From Klebsiella aerogenes (lineage in GTDB: Bacteria > Pseudomonadota > Gammaproteobacteria > Enterobacterales > Enterobacteriaceae): a stretch of 64,000 nt of DNA. Below the pieces are notes generated by a model that was not told the DNA's origin, made no database searches, and saw nothing but the letters and a program-made list of their open reading frames with translations. Both the position numbers and the translations under genes were made by a program. Location: contig CP119076.1 of the NCBI GenBank assembly GCA_029027985.1, positions 434,001-498,000 on the forward strand, written 5' to 3'. Below, piece by piece: positions 1-12,625 of the stretch (position 1 is the first letter of the stretch; each line of letters opens with the position of its first letter).

Positions 1-217
1 CGCCGAGCGCCAGTGTGTGGCTTTCCCTGCACTGGTTAACGGTATGCAGCTCACTTGCGCTATTCGGGGCGAGACACTGCAACAGCGATTTGGCGGTGAT
101 GAGCCAGCACAGTGGCTGGCTGCATTTAGTGAACACCGCTGGGATCTGGAGGACGAAGCGGAAGCGTTGATCCGCGACCAGCAAGAAGATCCTCAAGGTT
201 GGGTTTGGTTATCCTGA
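1..217 (+). CDS. yrdB: YrdB, DUF1488 family protein (5' end outside window)
   Basis: The reading frame is open from base 2 to the TGA at 215-217. It encodes the C-terminal ~71 residues of a small acidic protein with the conserved FPALVNGMQLTC segment and an ending in GWVWLS. E. coli YrdB is about 85 residues, so only a short N-terminus lies upstream of the window. Function is unknown; in E. coli it sits between aroE and yrdA. Its last 25 bases overlap the 3' end of yrdA, which converges from the other strand. Identification rests on recalled similarity to YrdB and on the neighbouring yrdA. Confidence 0.85.
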   Translation, partial: AERQCVAFPALVNGMQLTCAIRGETLQQRFGGDEPAQWLAAFSEHRWDLEDEAEALIRDQQEDPQGWVWLS

Positions 218-747
218 TCCAGATAATCGTCTTTCCATTTCACATAGTTGTTAGCTGAGTACTTCAGCCCCGCATATTCCGCCTCCGTCAGGGGGCGAAT
301 CTGTTTTACCGGATTGCCAAAGTAGAGATATCCGCTTTCCAGACGCTTGTTTTGCGGTACCAGGCTGCCAGCGCCGATCATGACATCATCCTCGACAATG
401 ACGCCGTCCAGCAGGATTGAACCCATTCCCACCAGTATGCGATCGCCAATAGTGCAGCCGTGCAACATGACTTTATGCCCGACAGTGACATCTTCTCCGA
501 TAATCAGCGGATTACCCTGCGGGTTATAAGAAGACTTATGTGTAACATGCAGTACGCTGGCGTCCTGAATATTAGAACGGGCGCCGATCGTTACATAGTT
601 CACATCGCCTCGAATAGCGACCAGTGGCCAAATGCTCACATCGTCGGCAATTCTGACGTCGCCGATCACCACGCTACTGGGATCCACCATCACTCGCAGG
701 CCGATTTGTGGGAATAAATCTTTATAAGGACGTAAATGATTGGACAT
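193..747 (-). CDS. yrdA: YrdA, gamma-carbonic-anhydrase-like hexapeptide-repeat protein
   Basis: A 184-residue protein with the left-handed beta-helix hexapeptide pattern (repeated [IV]G-D-V units such as VVIGDV, VTIGAR, LIIGEDVTVGHK). It has the histidines expected of gamma-class carbonic anhydrases in HVTHKSS and GHKVMLHGC, which would bind a trimeric-interface metal. A longer reading frame extends upstream to 873. The ATG at 747 is preferred because an AGAGGCAG Shine-Dalgarno precedes it and the length matches E. coli YrdA (184). Physiological activity of YrdA proteins is not established. It faces away from the rRNA operon, so the 748-1218 gap carries both its own promoter and the rrn promoters. 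Confidence 0.93.
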   Translation of the reverse strand: MSNHLRPYKDLFPQIGLRVMVDPSSVVIGDVRIADDVSIWPLVAIRGDVNYVTIGARSNIQDASVLHVTHKSSYNPQGNPLIIGEDVTVGHKVMLHGCTIGDRILVGMGSILLDGVIVEDDVMIGAGSLVPQNKRLESGYLYFGNPVKQIRPLTEAEYAGLKYSANNYVKWKDDYLDQDNQTQP

Positions 748-898
748 GACTGCCTCTACAACAGGGGAGATAAACAGACTTTGGTGGCTTTTTGGCGCAC
801 TCGCAACCCCTTTTTCTGGTAAAAATTGAACGATTTGCACAATAACAGCGCGAAAAGCGCGAAAAAACATCATTCAGAAAAAAAGATCGAAAAAAGGC

Positions 899-1036
899 TT
901 GTGCAAAAAACTGGGATCCCTATAATGCGCTCCCACTGACACGGCAGATGTGAATCACTTCACACAAACAGCCGGTTCGGTTGAAGAGAAAAATTCTGAA
1001 ATTCAGGGTTGACTCTGAAAGAGGAAAGCGTAATAT
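899..1036 (+). promoter_or_regulatory. Tandem rRNA promoters P1 and P2
   Basis: P1: TTGTGC (899-904), 16 bp spacer, consensus TATAAT (921-926), then a G+C-rich discriminator GCGCTCCC typical of stringently controlled rrn promoters. An A-rich UP-element-like tract (about 875-897) lies just upstream. P2: TTGACT (1009-1014), 16 bp spacer, TAATAT (1031-1036) and another GC-rich discriminator. The rest of the 748-1218 gap holds the presumed Fis-binding upstream region, which I did not resolve into individual sites, and the leader. Confidence 0.88.
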
Positions 1037-1074
1037 ACGCCACCTCGCGACAGAGCGCTAAAGCGCGTCGCACC

Positions 1075-1086
1075 TGCTCTTTAACA
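1075..1086 (+). promoter_or_regulatory. rrn leader boxA antitermination site
   Basis: TGCTCTTTAACA matches the enterobacterial rrn boxA element recognised by NusB-S10. It lies about 130 bp before the 16S 5' end. A second boxA-like TGCTCTTTAAAAA lies in the 16S-23S spacer at 2848-2860, as usual. Confidence 0.85.
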
Positions 1087-1218
1087 ATTTATCAGACAAT
1101 CTGTGTGGGCACTCAAAGTGACATGGATTCTTAACGTCCTCGGACGAAAAATGAATACCAAGTCTCTGAGTGAACATACGTAATTCATTACGAAGTTTAA
1201 TTCACGAGCATCAAACTT

Positions 1219-2758
<1,540 letters not shown>

Positions 2759-2957
2759 CCTGAAAGAACCTGCCTTTGTAGTGTCCACACAGATTGTTTG
2801 ATAAATAATAAATTTCAAAATGTACTGTTAAGTGCATTGTGAAATTTTGCTCTTTAAAAATCTGGATCAAGCTGAAAATTGAAACGACACACCGTTAATG
2901 GTGTGTTCGAGTCTCTCAAATTTTCGCAATCAGAAGTGAAACATCTTCGGGTTGTGA
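2759..2957 (+). other. 16S-23S internal transcribed spacer without a tRNA gene
   Basis: The spacer is only 199 bp. It contains a boxA (2848-2860), a short hairpin CACACC-gttaat-GGTGTG (about 2889-2906) and RNase III stem sequences, but no cloverleaf and no CCA-ended tRNA. Enterobacterial rrn operons usually carry tRNA-Glu or tRNA-Ile plus tRNA-Ala here, and E. coli rrnD carries Ile+Ala. The missing segment may be a natural variant spacer class or an assembly effect. Confidence 0.85.
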
Positions 2958-5862
<2,905 letters not shown>

Positions 5863-5953
5863 ACAACGCCGAAGGTGTTTTGGCGGAATTGAGAAGATTT
5901 TCAGCGTGATACAGATTAATCAATGCGTCTTATGACGGATTGATAACAGAATT

Positions 5954-6073
5954 TGCCTGGCGGCGATAGCGCGGTGGTCCCACCTGACCCCATGCCGAAC
6001 TCAGAAGTGAAACGCCGTAGCGCCGATGGTAGTGTGGGGTCTCCCCATGCGAGAGTAGGGAACTGCCAGGCAT
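5954..6073 (+). rRNA. rrf: 5S ribosomal RNA, first copy
   Basis: 120 nt from TGCCTGGCGGCGATAGCG to GAACTGCCAGGCAT, with the terminal stem TGCCTGGC/GCCAGGCA intact. It follows the 23S gene by 91 bp. Confidence 0.97.
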
Positions 6074-6085
6074 CAAATTTAGCGT

Positions 6086-6161
6086 GCTGATATGGCTCAG
6101 TTGGTAGAGCGCACCCTTGGTAAGGGTGAGGTCCCCAGTTCGACTCTGGGTATCAGCACCA
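6086..6161 (+). tRNA. thrV: tRNA-Thr (GGT anticodon)
   Basis: A 76-nt cloverleaf with acceptor stem GCTGATA/TATCAGC, anticodon loop CTTGGTAAG giving GGT, T-loop GTTCGACTC, and an encoded ACCA 3' end. It lies between two 5S genes, exactly as thrV does in E. coli rrnD, which supports calling this operon rrnD. Confidence 0.97.
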
Positions 6162-6196
6162 CTTTTTAGGTTAAAGTTCGGCACTTGTAAAGAATT

Positions 6197-6316
6197 TGCC
6201 TGGCGACGAGAGCGCGGTGGTCCCACCTGACCCCATGCCGAACTCAGAAGTGAAACGCCGTAGCGCCGATGGTAGTGTGGGGTCTCCCCATGTGAGAGTA
6301 GGGAATTGCCAGGCAT
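6197..6316 (+). rRNA. rrf: 5S ribosomal RNA, second copy
   Basis: 120 nt, nearly identical to the first copy. It differs at a few positions (for example CGACGAGAG for CGGCGATAG near the 5' end, and GTGAGAG...GAATTG near the 3' end). It ends the operon and is followed at once by the operon terminators. Confidence 0.97.
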
Positions 6317-6324
6317 CAAATAAA

Positions 6325-6362
6325 ACAAAGGGCCCAGTCTTTCGACTGGGCCCTTTGTTTTT
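6325..6362 (+). terminator. rRNA operon terminator T1
   Basis: Perfect stem ACAAAGGGCCCAGTC / GACTGGGCCCTTTGT with a TTTC loop, followed by TTTTTG. It starts 9 bp after the second 5S gene. Confidence 0.93.
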
Positions 6363-6392
6363 GTGTTTTATGGCCAGACGCGCTGCCAGTTT

Positions 6393-6457
6393 CCCCGGTG
6401 GCGCTGCGCTTACCGGGGTTACGTAGCCCGGGAAAGGCGCATCGCGCCGCACCCGGG
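6393..6457. repeat. REP/BIME-type palindrome pair
   Basis: Two adjacent imperfect palindromes: CCCCGGTGG...TACCGGGG (6393-6418) and CCCGGG...CCCGGG enclosing GGCGC/GCGCC arms (6427-6457). Base composition and layout fit Klebsiella-type REP sequences arranged as a BIME. The pair lies between the two rrn terminators. Confidence 0.6.
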
Positions 6458-6480
6458 AAAGATGCCATATCAAGGTAAAT

Positions 6481-6516
6481 GAAAGGCCCAGTCGTGTGAC
6501 TGAGCCTTTTGTCTTT
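6481..6516 (+). terminator. Second rrn terminator-like hairpin (T2)
   Basis: Stem AAAGGCCCAGTC / GACTGAGCCTTTT with one mismatch and a GTGT loop, followed by a T-rich tract. It lies 165 bp after the last 5S gene and copies the T1 stem core. Confidence 0.75.
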
Positions 6517-6573
6517 CTGGCGACTAAGCCGAAGGGAACAACCTCCAGGCTGAGCATTTGTGGAGAGGAATCG

Positions 6574-6795
6574 CTAACGAGTAAGCGCCACGATACCTAA
6601 TGTGAGACCTGCAACCGCCGCAGCCCCACCGGCGATCGCGCCAGCGGTTTCCCAGTTATCCTGAGTTGTGCCTTTCACACAGGTGTTGGTATGCACCAGT
6701 CGACCCTGCGAGTCATAAACCGGCACACACGGGGAATCATGGGCACAGCCTGCAAGCAATGTTGCCAGCAATGTCACTAATATGAATTTTTTCAT
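6574..6795 (-). CDS. yhdV: YhdV, small glycine-rich lipoprotein
   Basis: A 73-residue protein with a lipoprotein signal (hydrophobic LVTLLATLLAG, then Cys18 in a lipobox), so a predicted lipid-anchored envelope protein. The C-terminal half has a glycine/alanine-rich hydrophobic segment (AIAGGAAAVAGL) reminiscent of glycine-zipper lipoproteins. An upstream in-frame extension to 6837 exists. The ATG at 6795 has a GAGGT ribosome site and gives the E. coli YhdV length. Function is unknown. It lies downstream of acrEF in the same direction, but behind the acrEF terminator and a ~280-bp gap that must hold its own promoter. Confidence 0.88.
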   Translation of the reverse strand: MKKFILVTLLATLLAGCAHDSPCVPVYDSQGRLVHTNTCVKGTTQDNWETAGAIAGGAAAVAGLTLGIVALTR

Positions 6796-7032
6796 AATAT
6801 TACCTCTAAATAATCCGCTTGCAGTATCGGATGCCAATACATAACGGAATGGTTTATTTTACCACCGCCAGAAGCCGGTTCCGGAAGGGGAAATAATCTC
6901 AAATTATGAGTGATGTAAATATCGTGGAGATAAATGAGAAATAATGAAGAAAAGGTGCAGTTTAAAATATTTAAACAATTCACGGCATGAATGTATTAAT
7001 TAGGTCTAACGATAACTTATTGTACTTAAAGA

Positions 7033-7060
7033 AATAAAAAAAGGCGCCCTGGGGCGCCTT
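7033..7060 (-). terminator. acrEF operon terminator
   Basis: On the minus strand AAGGCGCC-CCAG-GGCGCCTT followed by TTTTT, starting 15 bp after the acrF stop codon. Confidence 0.9.
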
Positions 7061-7075
7061 AAGAATAATACCCGG

Positions 7076-10000
7076 TTACTTTCCGTGGCGGGTAAAACGA
7101 CCTCTAACTACCACAAAAAACACCGGTACGAAGAAGATGGCCAACAAGGTAGCGGTAAGCATACCGCCCATTACACCCGTGCCTACGGCGTTTTGCGCGC
7201 CGCTACCTGCGCCATGACTAATCACCAATGGCATGACCCCAAGAATAAAGGCTAATGAAGTCATTAATATAGGGCGTAGACGCATCCGTGATGCTTCCAA
7301 CGTCGCTTCAATAATACCTTTACTTTCTTTATCCATAAGGTCTTTGGCAAACTCAACAATAAGAATGGCGTTTTTCGCGGATAAGCCAATAGTCGTTAAC
7401 AGGCCAACCTGGAAATAAACGTCATTATTCAATCCTCTAAGCGATGCTGCTAATAACGCGCCGATAACGCCTAATGGCACGACTAACATGACTGAGAACG
7501 GAATAGACCAGCTTTCATAAAGTGCCGCCAGACAGAGGAAGACGACAATCAGCGAAATAGCATAGAGCGCTGGCGCCTGGTTGCCTGATAAACGCTCCTG
7601 ATAGGACATGCCGGTCCAGTCATAGCCAATACCTGCAGGCAATTTACTGGCCAACTGCTCCATTAGCGCCATGGCTTCACCGGTACTCTTGCCCGGAGCC
7701 GCTTCACCGAGAATCTCCATTGAGGGCAGGCCGTTGTAACGCTCCAGACGTGGGGAACCATACACCCAACGTGAGGTGACAAATGCCGAGAACGGTACCA
7801 TCTCTCCGTTGGCGCTGCGCACGTACATGTTATTGATATCACCTGGCAGCATACGGAATCTGGCTTCGGCCTGAACATAAACCTTCTTCACGCGACCGCG
7901 ATCGATAAAGTCATTCACGTAATAGCCCCCCAGCGCTGCCGAGATGGTCTCGTTAATGTCGGATAACGATACGCCCAGTGCCTGTGCTTTCTCTTCATCG
8001 ACGTCGAGTTTAAATTGCGGTGTGTCCTCCAGACCATTAGGGCGAACGCGCACCAGTTGATCCGGATGTTGTTTTACCATGCCAAGAAGCTGGTTTCTCG
8101 CCTGCGTCAGCTGCGTATGCCCTAAGCCGCCCTGGTCGATCAGCTCGAAGTCGAAACCGGTCGCGGTGCCTAATTCAATAATAGCCGGCATGTTGAACGG
8201 GAAGACCATCGCATCTTTAATCTGACCAAAGGCGGCGGTGGCGCGTTTGATAACAGCCTCGACGCTGTTTTCCGTACCACTACGTTCTTCCCACGGTTTC
8301 AGGCTTACGAACGCCATACCGGAGTTTTGCCCCTGGCCGCTGAAGCTAAAGCCGTTAACGGTGAACACGCTTTCAACGTTTGCCTTTTCTTTCTGCAGGT
8401 AGTAGTCAGTGACGGAGTCGAGCACCTTTTGTGTACGCTCCTGGGTGGCGCCTGCAGGCAGCTGGATCATGGTCAGGAAAACGCCCTGGTCTTCGTCTGG
8501 CAGGAAGGAAGTGGGCAGACGGACGAACAGTACAGCCATACCGATGACGATCAGTAAATAGATAACCAGATAGCGCCCGGTACTACGCAGGATCCCGCTT
8601 ACACTGTTGGTGTAATGGTTAACGCTAAGATCGAATTTGGCGTTAAACCAACCAAAGAATCCTTTCTTATCATGATGATCGATGGATGACGGTTTTAACA
8701 TTGTCGCGCACAATGCGGGGGTCAGCACCAGTGCAACCAGTACAGACAGGGCCATTGCGGAAACGATGGTGATGGAGAACTGCCGGTAGATTGCCCCAGT
8801 AGAGCCGCCAAAGAAGGCCATCGGGACGAATACTGCCGAGAGCACCATCGCAATACCGACCAGCGCGCCCTGTATCTGCTCCATCGATTTCTCGGTGGCT
8901 TCTACAGGTGAAAGCTTCTCCTCGACCATCACGCGTTCGACGTTTTCTACTACCACGATCGCATCATCGACCAGCAGACCTATCGCCAACACCATACCGA
9001 ACATCGTTAACGTGTTGATGGAGTAACCGAACATCGCCAACACCGCAAAAGTGCCCAGCAGAACCACCGGGACGGCAATTGTCGGGATGAGCGTTGCGCG
9101 GATATTCTGTAGGAACAGATACATCACGAGAAAGACGAGGATAACCGCTTCAAACAGCGTTTTAACGACTTCGTGAATGGAGATTTTCACGAACGGCGTG
9201 GTGTCGTATGGATAAACCACTTTCATGCCCTGTGGGAAGAAGGGCTGCAGTTCCGCGAGTTTGGCTTTAATTGCCGTTGCGGTATCCAGTGCGTTGGCGC
9301 CGGTCGCCAGCTTAATCCCCAATCCGGAAGCCGGCTTCCCGTTGATACGCGCGACAACGTTGTAGTTCTCGCCACCTAATTCAATGCGGGCGACGTCTTT
9401 CAGACGCACCACGGAACCATCCGTGTTGACCCGCAGCGTGACTTTGCCGAATTCCTCCGGATCCTTCAGGCGCGTTTGCGCGATAATCGAGGCGTTAAGT
9501 TGCTGGCCTTTAACGGCCGGCGTACCGCCAAGCTGACCAGCGGCAATCTGATCGTTTTGTACCTGCAGTTGGTTAATCACGTCGACCGGAGTCAGGTTAT
9601 ATTTGTTCAGCAAGTTGCCGTCGAGCCAAATACGCATGGCATATTGCGCGCCAAACAGCTGAACGTCGCCCACGCCGTTCAAACGGCTGATAGGGTCTTT
9701 GATGTTAGATGCGACGTAGTCGGAAATATCATCCTGACTGGTGCTCGGGTTATCGGAGATAAAGCCCGCAACCAACAGGAAATTGCTGCTGGACTTCTCA
9801 ACGCTAATCCCTTGTTGCTGTACTTCTTGCGGCAGGAGTGGCGTCGCCAGCTGCAATTTGTTTTGTACCTGTACCTGTGCGATATCCGGATCGGTACCGG
9901 ATTTAAACGTGAGCGTAATAGTTACGCTACCTGCGGAATCGCTGGTAGAGGACATGTACATCAGGTTATCGATACCATTCATGTTCTGCTCGATAACCTG

Positions 10001-10186
10001 GGTGACGGTGTCCTGTACGGTTTGCGCATCTGCGCCAGGGTAGGTCGCAGAGATGGCGACCGCAGGCGGCGCGATAGTCGGATACTGCGCGATGGGAAGT
10101 TGCATGATGGCAAGGCCACCGGCGATCATCATGATGATCGCTAACACCCACGCAAACACCGGTCGATGAATGAAGAACTTAGACAT
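7076..10186 (-). CDS. acrF: AcrF, RND multidrug efflux pump inner-membrane subunit
   Basis: A 1036-residue resistance-nodulation-division (HAE1) transporter that exports drugs, dyes and bile salts using the proton gradient, as a trimer with AcrE and an outer-membrane channel (TolC, encoded elsewhere). The N-terminus [13 protein letters not shown] is the family start. TM4 carries the proton-relay aspartates Asp407-Asp408 in [16 protein letters not shown], and the two-repeat architecture of 12 membrane helices with two large periplasmic loops is intact. It follows acrE after 13 bp. The gene order acrS<->acrEF-yhdV identifies it as AcrF rather than AcrB or AcrD. In relatives acrEF is normally silent or weakly expressed, being repressed by AcrS and H-NS (known for E. 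coli, not shown here). Confidence 0.95.
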   Translation of the reverse strand: MSKFFIHRPVFAWVLAIIMMIAGGLAIMQLPIAQYPTIAPPAVAISATYPGADAQTVQDTVTQVIEQNMNGIDNLMYMSSTSDSAGSVTITLTFKSGTDPDIAQVQVQNKLQLATPLLPQEVQQQGISVEKSSSNFLLVAGFISDNPSTSQDDISDYVASNIKDPISRLNGVGDVQLFGAQYAMRIWLDGNLLNKYNLTPVDVINQLQVQNDQIAAGQLGGTPAVKGQQLNASIIAQTRLKDPEEFGKVTLRVNTDGSVVRLKDVARIELGGENYNVVARINGKPASGLGIKLATGANALDTATAIKAKLAELQPFFPQGMKVVYPYDTTPFVKISIHEVVKTLFEAVILVFLVMYLFLQNIRATLIPTIAVPVVLLGTFAVLAMFGYSINTLTMFGMVLAIGLLVDDAIVVVENVERVMVEEKLSPVEATEKSMEQIQGALVGIAMVLSAVFVPMAFFGGSTGAIYRQFSITIVSAMALSVLVALVLTPALCATMLKPSSIDHHDKKGFFGWFNAKFDLSVNHYTNSVSGILRSTGRYLVIYLLIVIGMAVLFVRLPTSFLPDEDQGVFLTMIQLPAGATQERTQKVLDSVTDYYLQKEKANVESVFTVNGFSFSGQGQNSGMAFVSLKPWEERSGTENSVEAVIKRATAAFGQIKDAMVFPFNMPAIIELGTATGFDFELIDQGGLGHTQLTQARNQLLGMVKQHPDQLVRVRPNGLEDTPQFKLDVDEEKAQALGVSLSDINETISAALGGYYVNDFIDRGRVKKVYVQAEARFRMLPGDINNMYVRSANGEMVPFSAFVTSRWVYGSPRLERYNGLPSMEILGEAAPGKSTGEAMALMEQLASKLPAGIGYDWTGMSYQERLSGNQAPALYAISLIVVFLCLAALYESWSIPFSVMLVVPLGVIGALLAASLRGLNNDVYFQVGLLTTIGLSAKNAILIVEFAKDLMDKESKGIIEATLEASRMRLRPILMTSLAFILGVMPLVISHGAGSGAQNAVGTGVMGGMLTATLLAIFFVPVFFVVVRGRFTRHGK

Positions 10187-10199
10187 AGCGATTCATACC

Positions 10200-11339
10200 T
10201 TATTGTGCGGCAGAGGCGGCGGTATCTTCCGTTGCCTTCACGGTGACGCCAGGGCGAACCTTCTGTAGTCCGCTGACGATAACCTTGTCGCCGTCTTTCA
10301 GACCGCTGGCAATCAGCCATTTATCGCCAATGGCCTGCGAGGCGGTGACTTCACGGTTTTCCACCTGATTTTGTGCGTTGACGATCATCACTGTGGCATC
10401 GCCGCGTGGCGTACGGGTGACCCCCTGTTGTGGTATCAGGATCGCCTTCGGATTCACGCCTTCATCAATGCGGGCACGGACAAACATGCCCGGCAATAAG
10501 GTATGCTGAGGATTCGGGAATACTGCCCGCAGGGTGATGGATCCGGTGCTTTCATCGACGGTAACGTCAGAGAATTGCAGGGAACCCTTCAGAGCATAAG
10601 GCTGGCCATTTTCCATAAGCAGTTGCACGCTTTTGCTCTCATCACCACGCTGCAGGCTTTCCTGTTTCAGGCGCATGAAGTCATTGCTGGATTCAGTGAC
10701 GTCGACATAAATCGGGTCGAGCTGCTGGACTGTCGCCATGGCGTCAGATTGACCGTTGGTCACCAGCGCGCCTTCGGTGACGCTGGATTTACCAATGCGC
10801 CCGTCGATTGGCGAGGTGACTTTGGTATATGCCAGATTGATACGCGCGCTTTCGACCGCCGCTTTGGCCGCCACCACATCGGCATCAGCCTGATGAGCGG
10901 TGGCGATAGCCTGGTCATAATCCTGCTGACTGATGTATTTCGTTCCCAGAAGAGGGACATAGCGTTTCACCGTCAGATGAGCAATAGCCGCGGCGGCCTC
11001 TGCTTTCGCTTCATCGCCTTTCGCGCTGTTCCAGGCCGCCTGATAAGTGGCAGGGTCGATTTGATAGAGCGATTCACCGGCCTTGATATCGCTACCTTCG
11101 ACAAAGTTGCGTTTCAGGATGATGCCGCTGACCTGCGGACGCACCTCGGCGACGCGGTAGGCGGAGGTGCGCCCCGGCAATTCAGTGGTGACGGAGAGCG
11201 GTCCGCTGCTCACCACGTGTACGCTGACCTGCGGCGCTTGCGCCTGCGTTTGCTTATCGCCCGAATTATCGCAACCAGTAAGCAACAAGGCGGAGATAAT
11301 TAGGCTGGATAAAAGAGAAACTCTGGCATGACTCGTCAT
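10200..11339 (-). CDS. acrE: AcrE, periplasmic adaptor (membrane-fusion) lipoprotein of AcrEF
   Basis: A 379-residue membrane-fusion protein linking AcrF to the outer-membrane channel. The signal peptide ends in lipobox LLTGC (Cys23). It is followed by a lipoyl-like half domain (PQVSGIILKRNFVEGSDIKAGESLYQID), an alpha-helical hairpin (about residues 100-165), the second lipoyl half (YTKVTSPIDGRIG), and beta-barrel and membrane-proximal domains. It is first in the acrEF operon. The ATG at 11339 is preceded by an AAGGAA-type ribosome site. The divergent TetR gene acrS shares the 350-bp upstream region. Confidence 0.95.
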   Translation of the reverse strand: MTSHARVSLLSSLIISALLLTGCDNSGDKQTQAQAPQVSVHVVSSGPLSVTTELPGRTSAYRVAEVRPQVSGIILKRNFVEGSDIKAGESLYQIDPATYQAAWNSAKGDEAKAEAAAAIAHLTVKRYVPLLGTKYISQQDYDQAIATAHQADADVVAAKAAVESARINLAYTKVTSPIDGRIGKSSVTEGALVTNGQSDAMATVQQLDPIYVDVTESSNDFMRLKQESLQRGDESKSVQLLMENGQPYALKGSLQFSDVTVDESTGSITLRAVFPNPQHTLLPGMFVRARIDEGVNPKAILIPQQGVTRTPRGDATVMIVNAQNQVENREVTASQAIGDKWLIASGLKDGDKVIVSGLQKVRPGVTVKATEDTAASAAQ

Positions 11340-11692
11340 TGTTGTTCCTTATAGATTACGGGCCGGAGAGGGCGGCGAATCTGCGAAGAAATAATGAATA
11401 TTAAAGCGGTCCGTTATCCTACAAATAAACATCGGTGGATGTAAGGAATAGTTATTTTTGAACGGCGAACAAGGCACGCAAAAACAAAAAAAGGAGGGTA
11501 TTTTCGTTTCTCTCTGACGATTATTATTTTCGTGAATGTGTTTTTATTGATTATTTGCTGGGTGTATTGAATGGGGGGTAATTAAATAATCCAATCTGCA
11601 TTTTTGCTAAATGATATTATTCAGGGAGTGTTAAATTGACAAGCGCATCAATCAATTCTGTATTCACCGTTCGGTAGTAAGTGGGAAAGGCT
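11340..11692. promoter_or_regulatory. acrE-acrS divergent intergenic region with a candidate AcrS operator
   Basis: AT-rich region carrying both promoters. At 11429-11442 there is a perfect inverted repeat ACATC-ggtg-GATGT. TetR-family Acr regulators bind ACATT...AATGT-type palindromes upstream of their pump genes, so this is the best operator candidate, 87 bp before acrE. No clear sigma70 boxes stand out. The AT-rich remainder (11500-11660) would suit H-NS silencing, which is inference. Confidence 0.45.
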
Positions 11693-12349
11693 ATGGCCAG
11701 AAGAACCAAAGAGGATGCGTTAAGAACGCGTCAGCTCCTGATTGAGTCCGCTATCCAGCAGTTTGCGCAGCGCGGCGTCGCTAATACCACGCTCACCGAT
11801 ATCGCCGATGCCGCTGGCGTAACGCGCGGGGCGGTGTACTGGCACTTTTCCAGTAAGGCTGAGCTGTTTAATGAAATGTGGCAGCAGCAGCCTCCGCTAA
11901 GAGAGTTGTTGCCGCATCTGCAAAGAGAAAGGGATAACCAGGATCCGTTAACCGGTTTACGTGACAAGTTTATTACCGGATTGCAATATATTGCTGAAAA
12001 TCCGCGACAACAGGCGTTACTGCAGATTCTTTATCATAAATGTGAGTTCACCAGCGATATGTTATCGGAGAATGAAATCCGTCAGCGAATTGGTTTTAAT
12101 TACGTGATAATTCGCGACGTCCTGCAACGTTGCGTCAGAAACAGACTATTACCAGCAGAAACAAATATCGAACTCACGTTGATTATATTACACGGGGCTT
12201 TTACCGGGATTATAAAAAACTGGCTAATGGATCCCGAGCAATTCAACCTCTATCAGCAGGCACCATTGCTGGTGGACAATATCATGTCGGCGTTATCGCT
12301 TCAGCATCCTGGCTATACAGGATGGCCGATGTCTGTGGTTGGACAGTAA
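11693..12349 (+). CDS. acrS: AcrS (EnvR), TetR-family repressor of acrEF
   Basis: A 218-residue TetR/AcrR-family regulator. The N-terminal helix-turn-helix (FAQRGVANTTLTDIADAAGVTRGAVYWHF, about residues 19-47) is canonical. The C-terminal ligand domain matches the AcrR/AcrS group (LLQILYHKCEF, MDPEQFNLYQQAPLLVDN). The ATG at 11693 is used because MARRTKEDALRTR is the conserved start; an in-frame GTG lies at 11681. It is transcribed away from acrE. It represses acrEF and in E. coli also acrAB (known). The integrated element begins 21 bp beyond its stop, and the terminator in the left att repeat now serves acrS. Confidence 0.92.
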   Translation: MARRTKEDALRTRQLLIESAIQQFAQRGVANTTLTDIADAAGVTRGAVYWHFSSKAELFNEMWQQQPPLRELLPHLQRERDNQDPLTGLRDKFITGLQYIAENPRQQALLQILYHKCEFTSDMLSENEIRQRIGFNYVIIRDVLQRCVRNRLLPAETNIELTLIILHGAFTGIIKNWLMDPEQFNLYQQAPLLVDNIMSALSLQHPGYTGWPMSVVGQ

Positions 12350-12370
12350 ACCAGGGTAAGAAAATCAGGC

Positions 12371-12453
12371 AATAAAAAAGGCGCTTCCCCATGCCGAAGA
12401 GCGCCTTTTTAATCCAGCAATTAACTGATTAGTATCAGTTCATGCCGTATTTT
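12371..12453. repeat. attL: left copy of the fis 3'-end repeat, including a terminator
   Basis: Left 83-bp direct repeat. It contains a bidirectional terminator hairpin (AAAAAGGCGCT at 12375-12385 pairing with AGCGCCTTTTT at 12400-12410) and a copy of the last five fis codons plus stop (12435-12449, minus strand). Against the right copy it differs at four bases clustered at 12415-12420. Homology ends at 12453/22227. Confidence 0.9.
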
Positions 12454-12579
12454 CAGAACCTATGTTTTTTATGGTTCACCCTCGTTTAAAGATGTTCATC
12501 TATCCTACTGATAACAAAAGACAATTAACCTTTCTTTGTTTGGCTTTGTTCATTGGCGTTCATAGAGTAACATTGTGAT

Positions 12580-12600
12580 GTGTAGTCAGTGGTGTAGTCA
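12580..12600. repeat. Left terminal repeat, candidate integrase arm site
   Basis: A 21-bp GTGTAGTCAGTGGTGTAGTC-type sequence containing two tandem GTGTAGTCA units. It is repeated with one mismatch at 22120-22140 near the other end of the element. It lies between attL and the integrase gene, where arm-type integrase or AlpA/Xis sites are expected. Confidence 0.6.
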
Positions 12601-12625
12601 GTGCCAAAAATGAACTGAGGTTTTT

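Noticed and set aside
2759-2957. Hidden tRNA in the 16S-23S spacer
   Set aside because: I looked for acceptor stem complementarity, a GTTCRA T-loop and CCA end and found none.
6171-6557. Protein-like frames over the 5S genes and terminators
   Set aside because: They lie within 5S rRNA genes and the terminators; coding is implausible.
9476-10144. Plus-strand 222-codon frame inside acrF
   Set aside because: Antisense shadow of the AcrF gene, caused by high GC codon bias.
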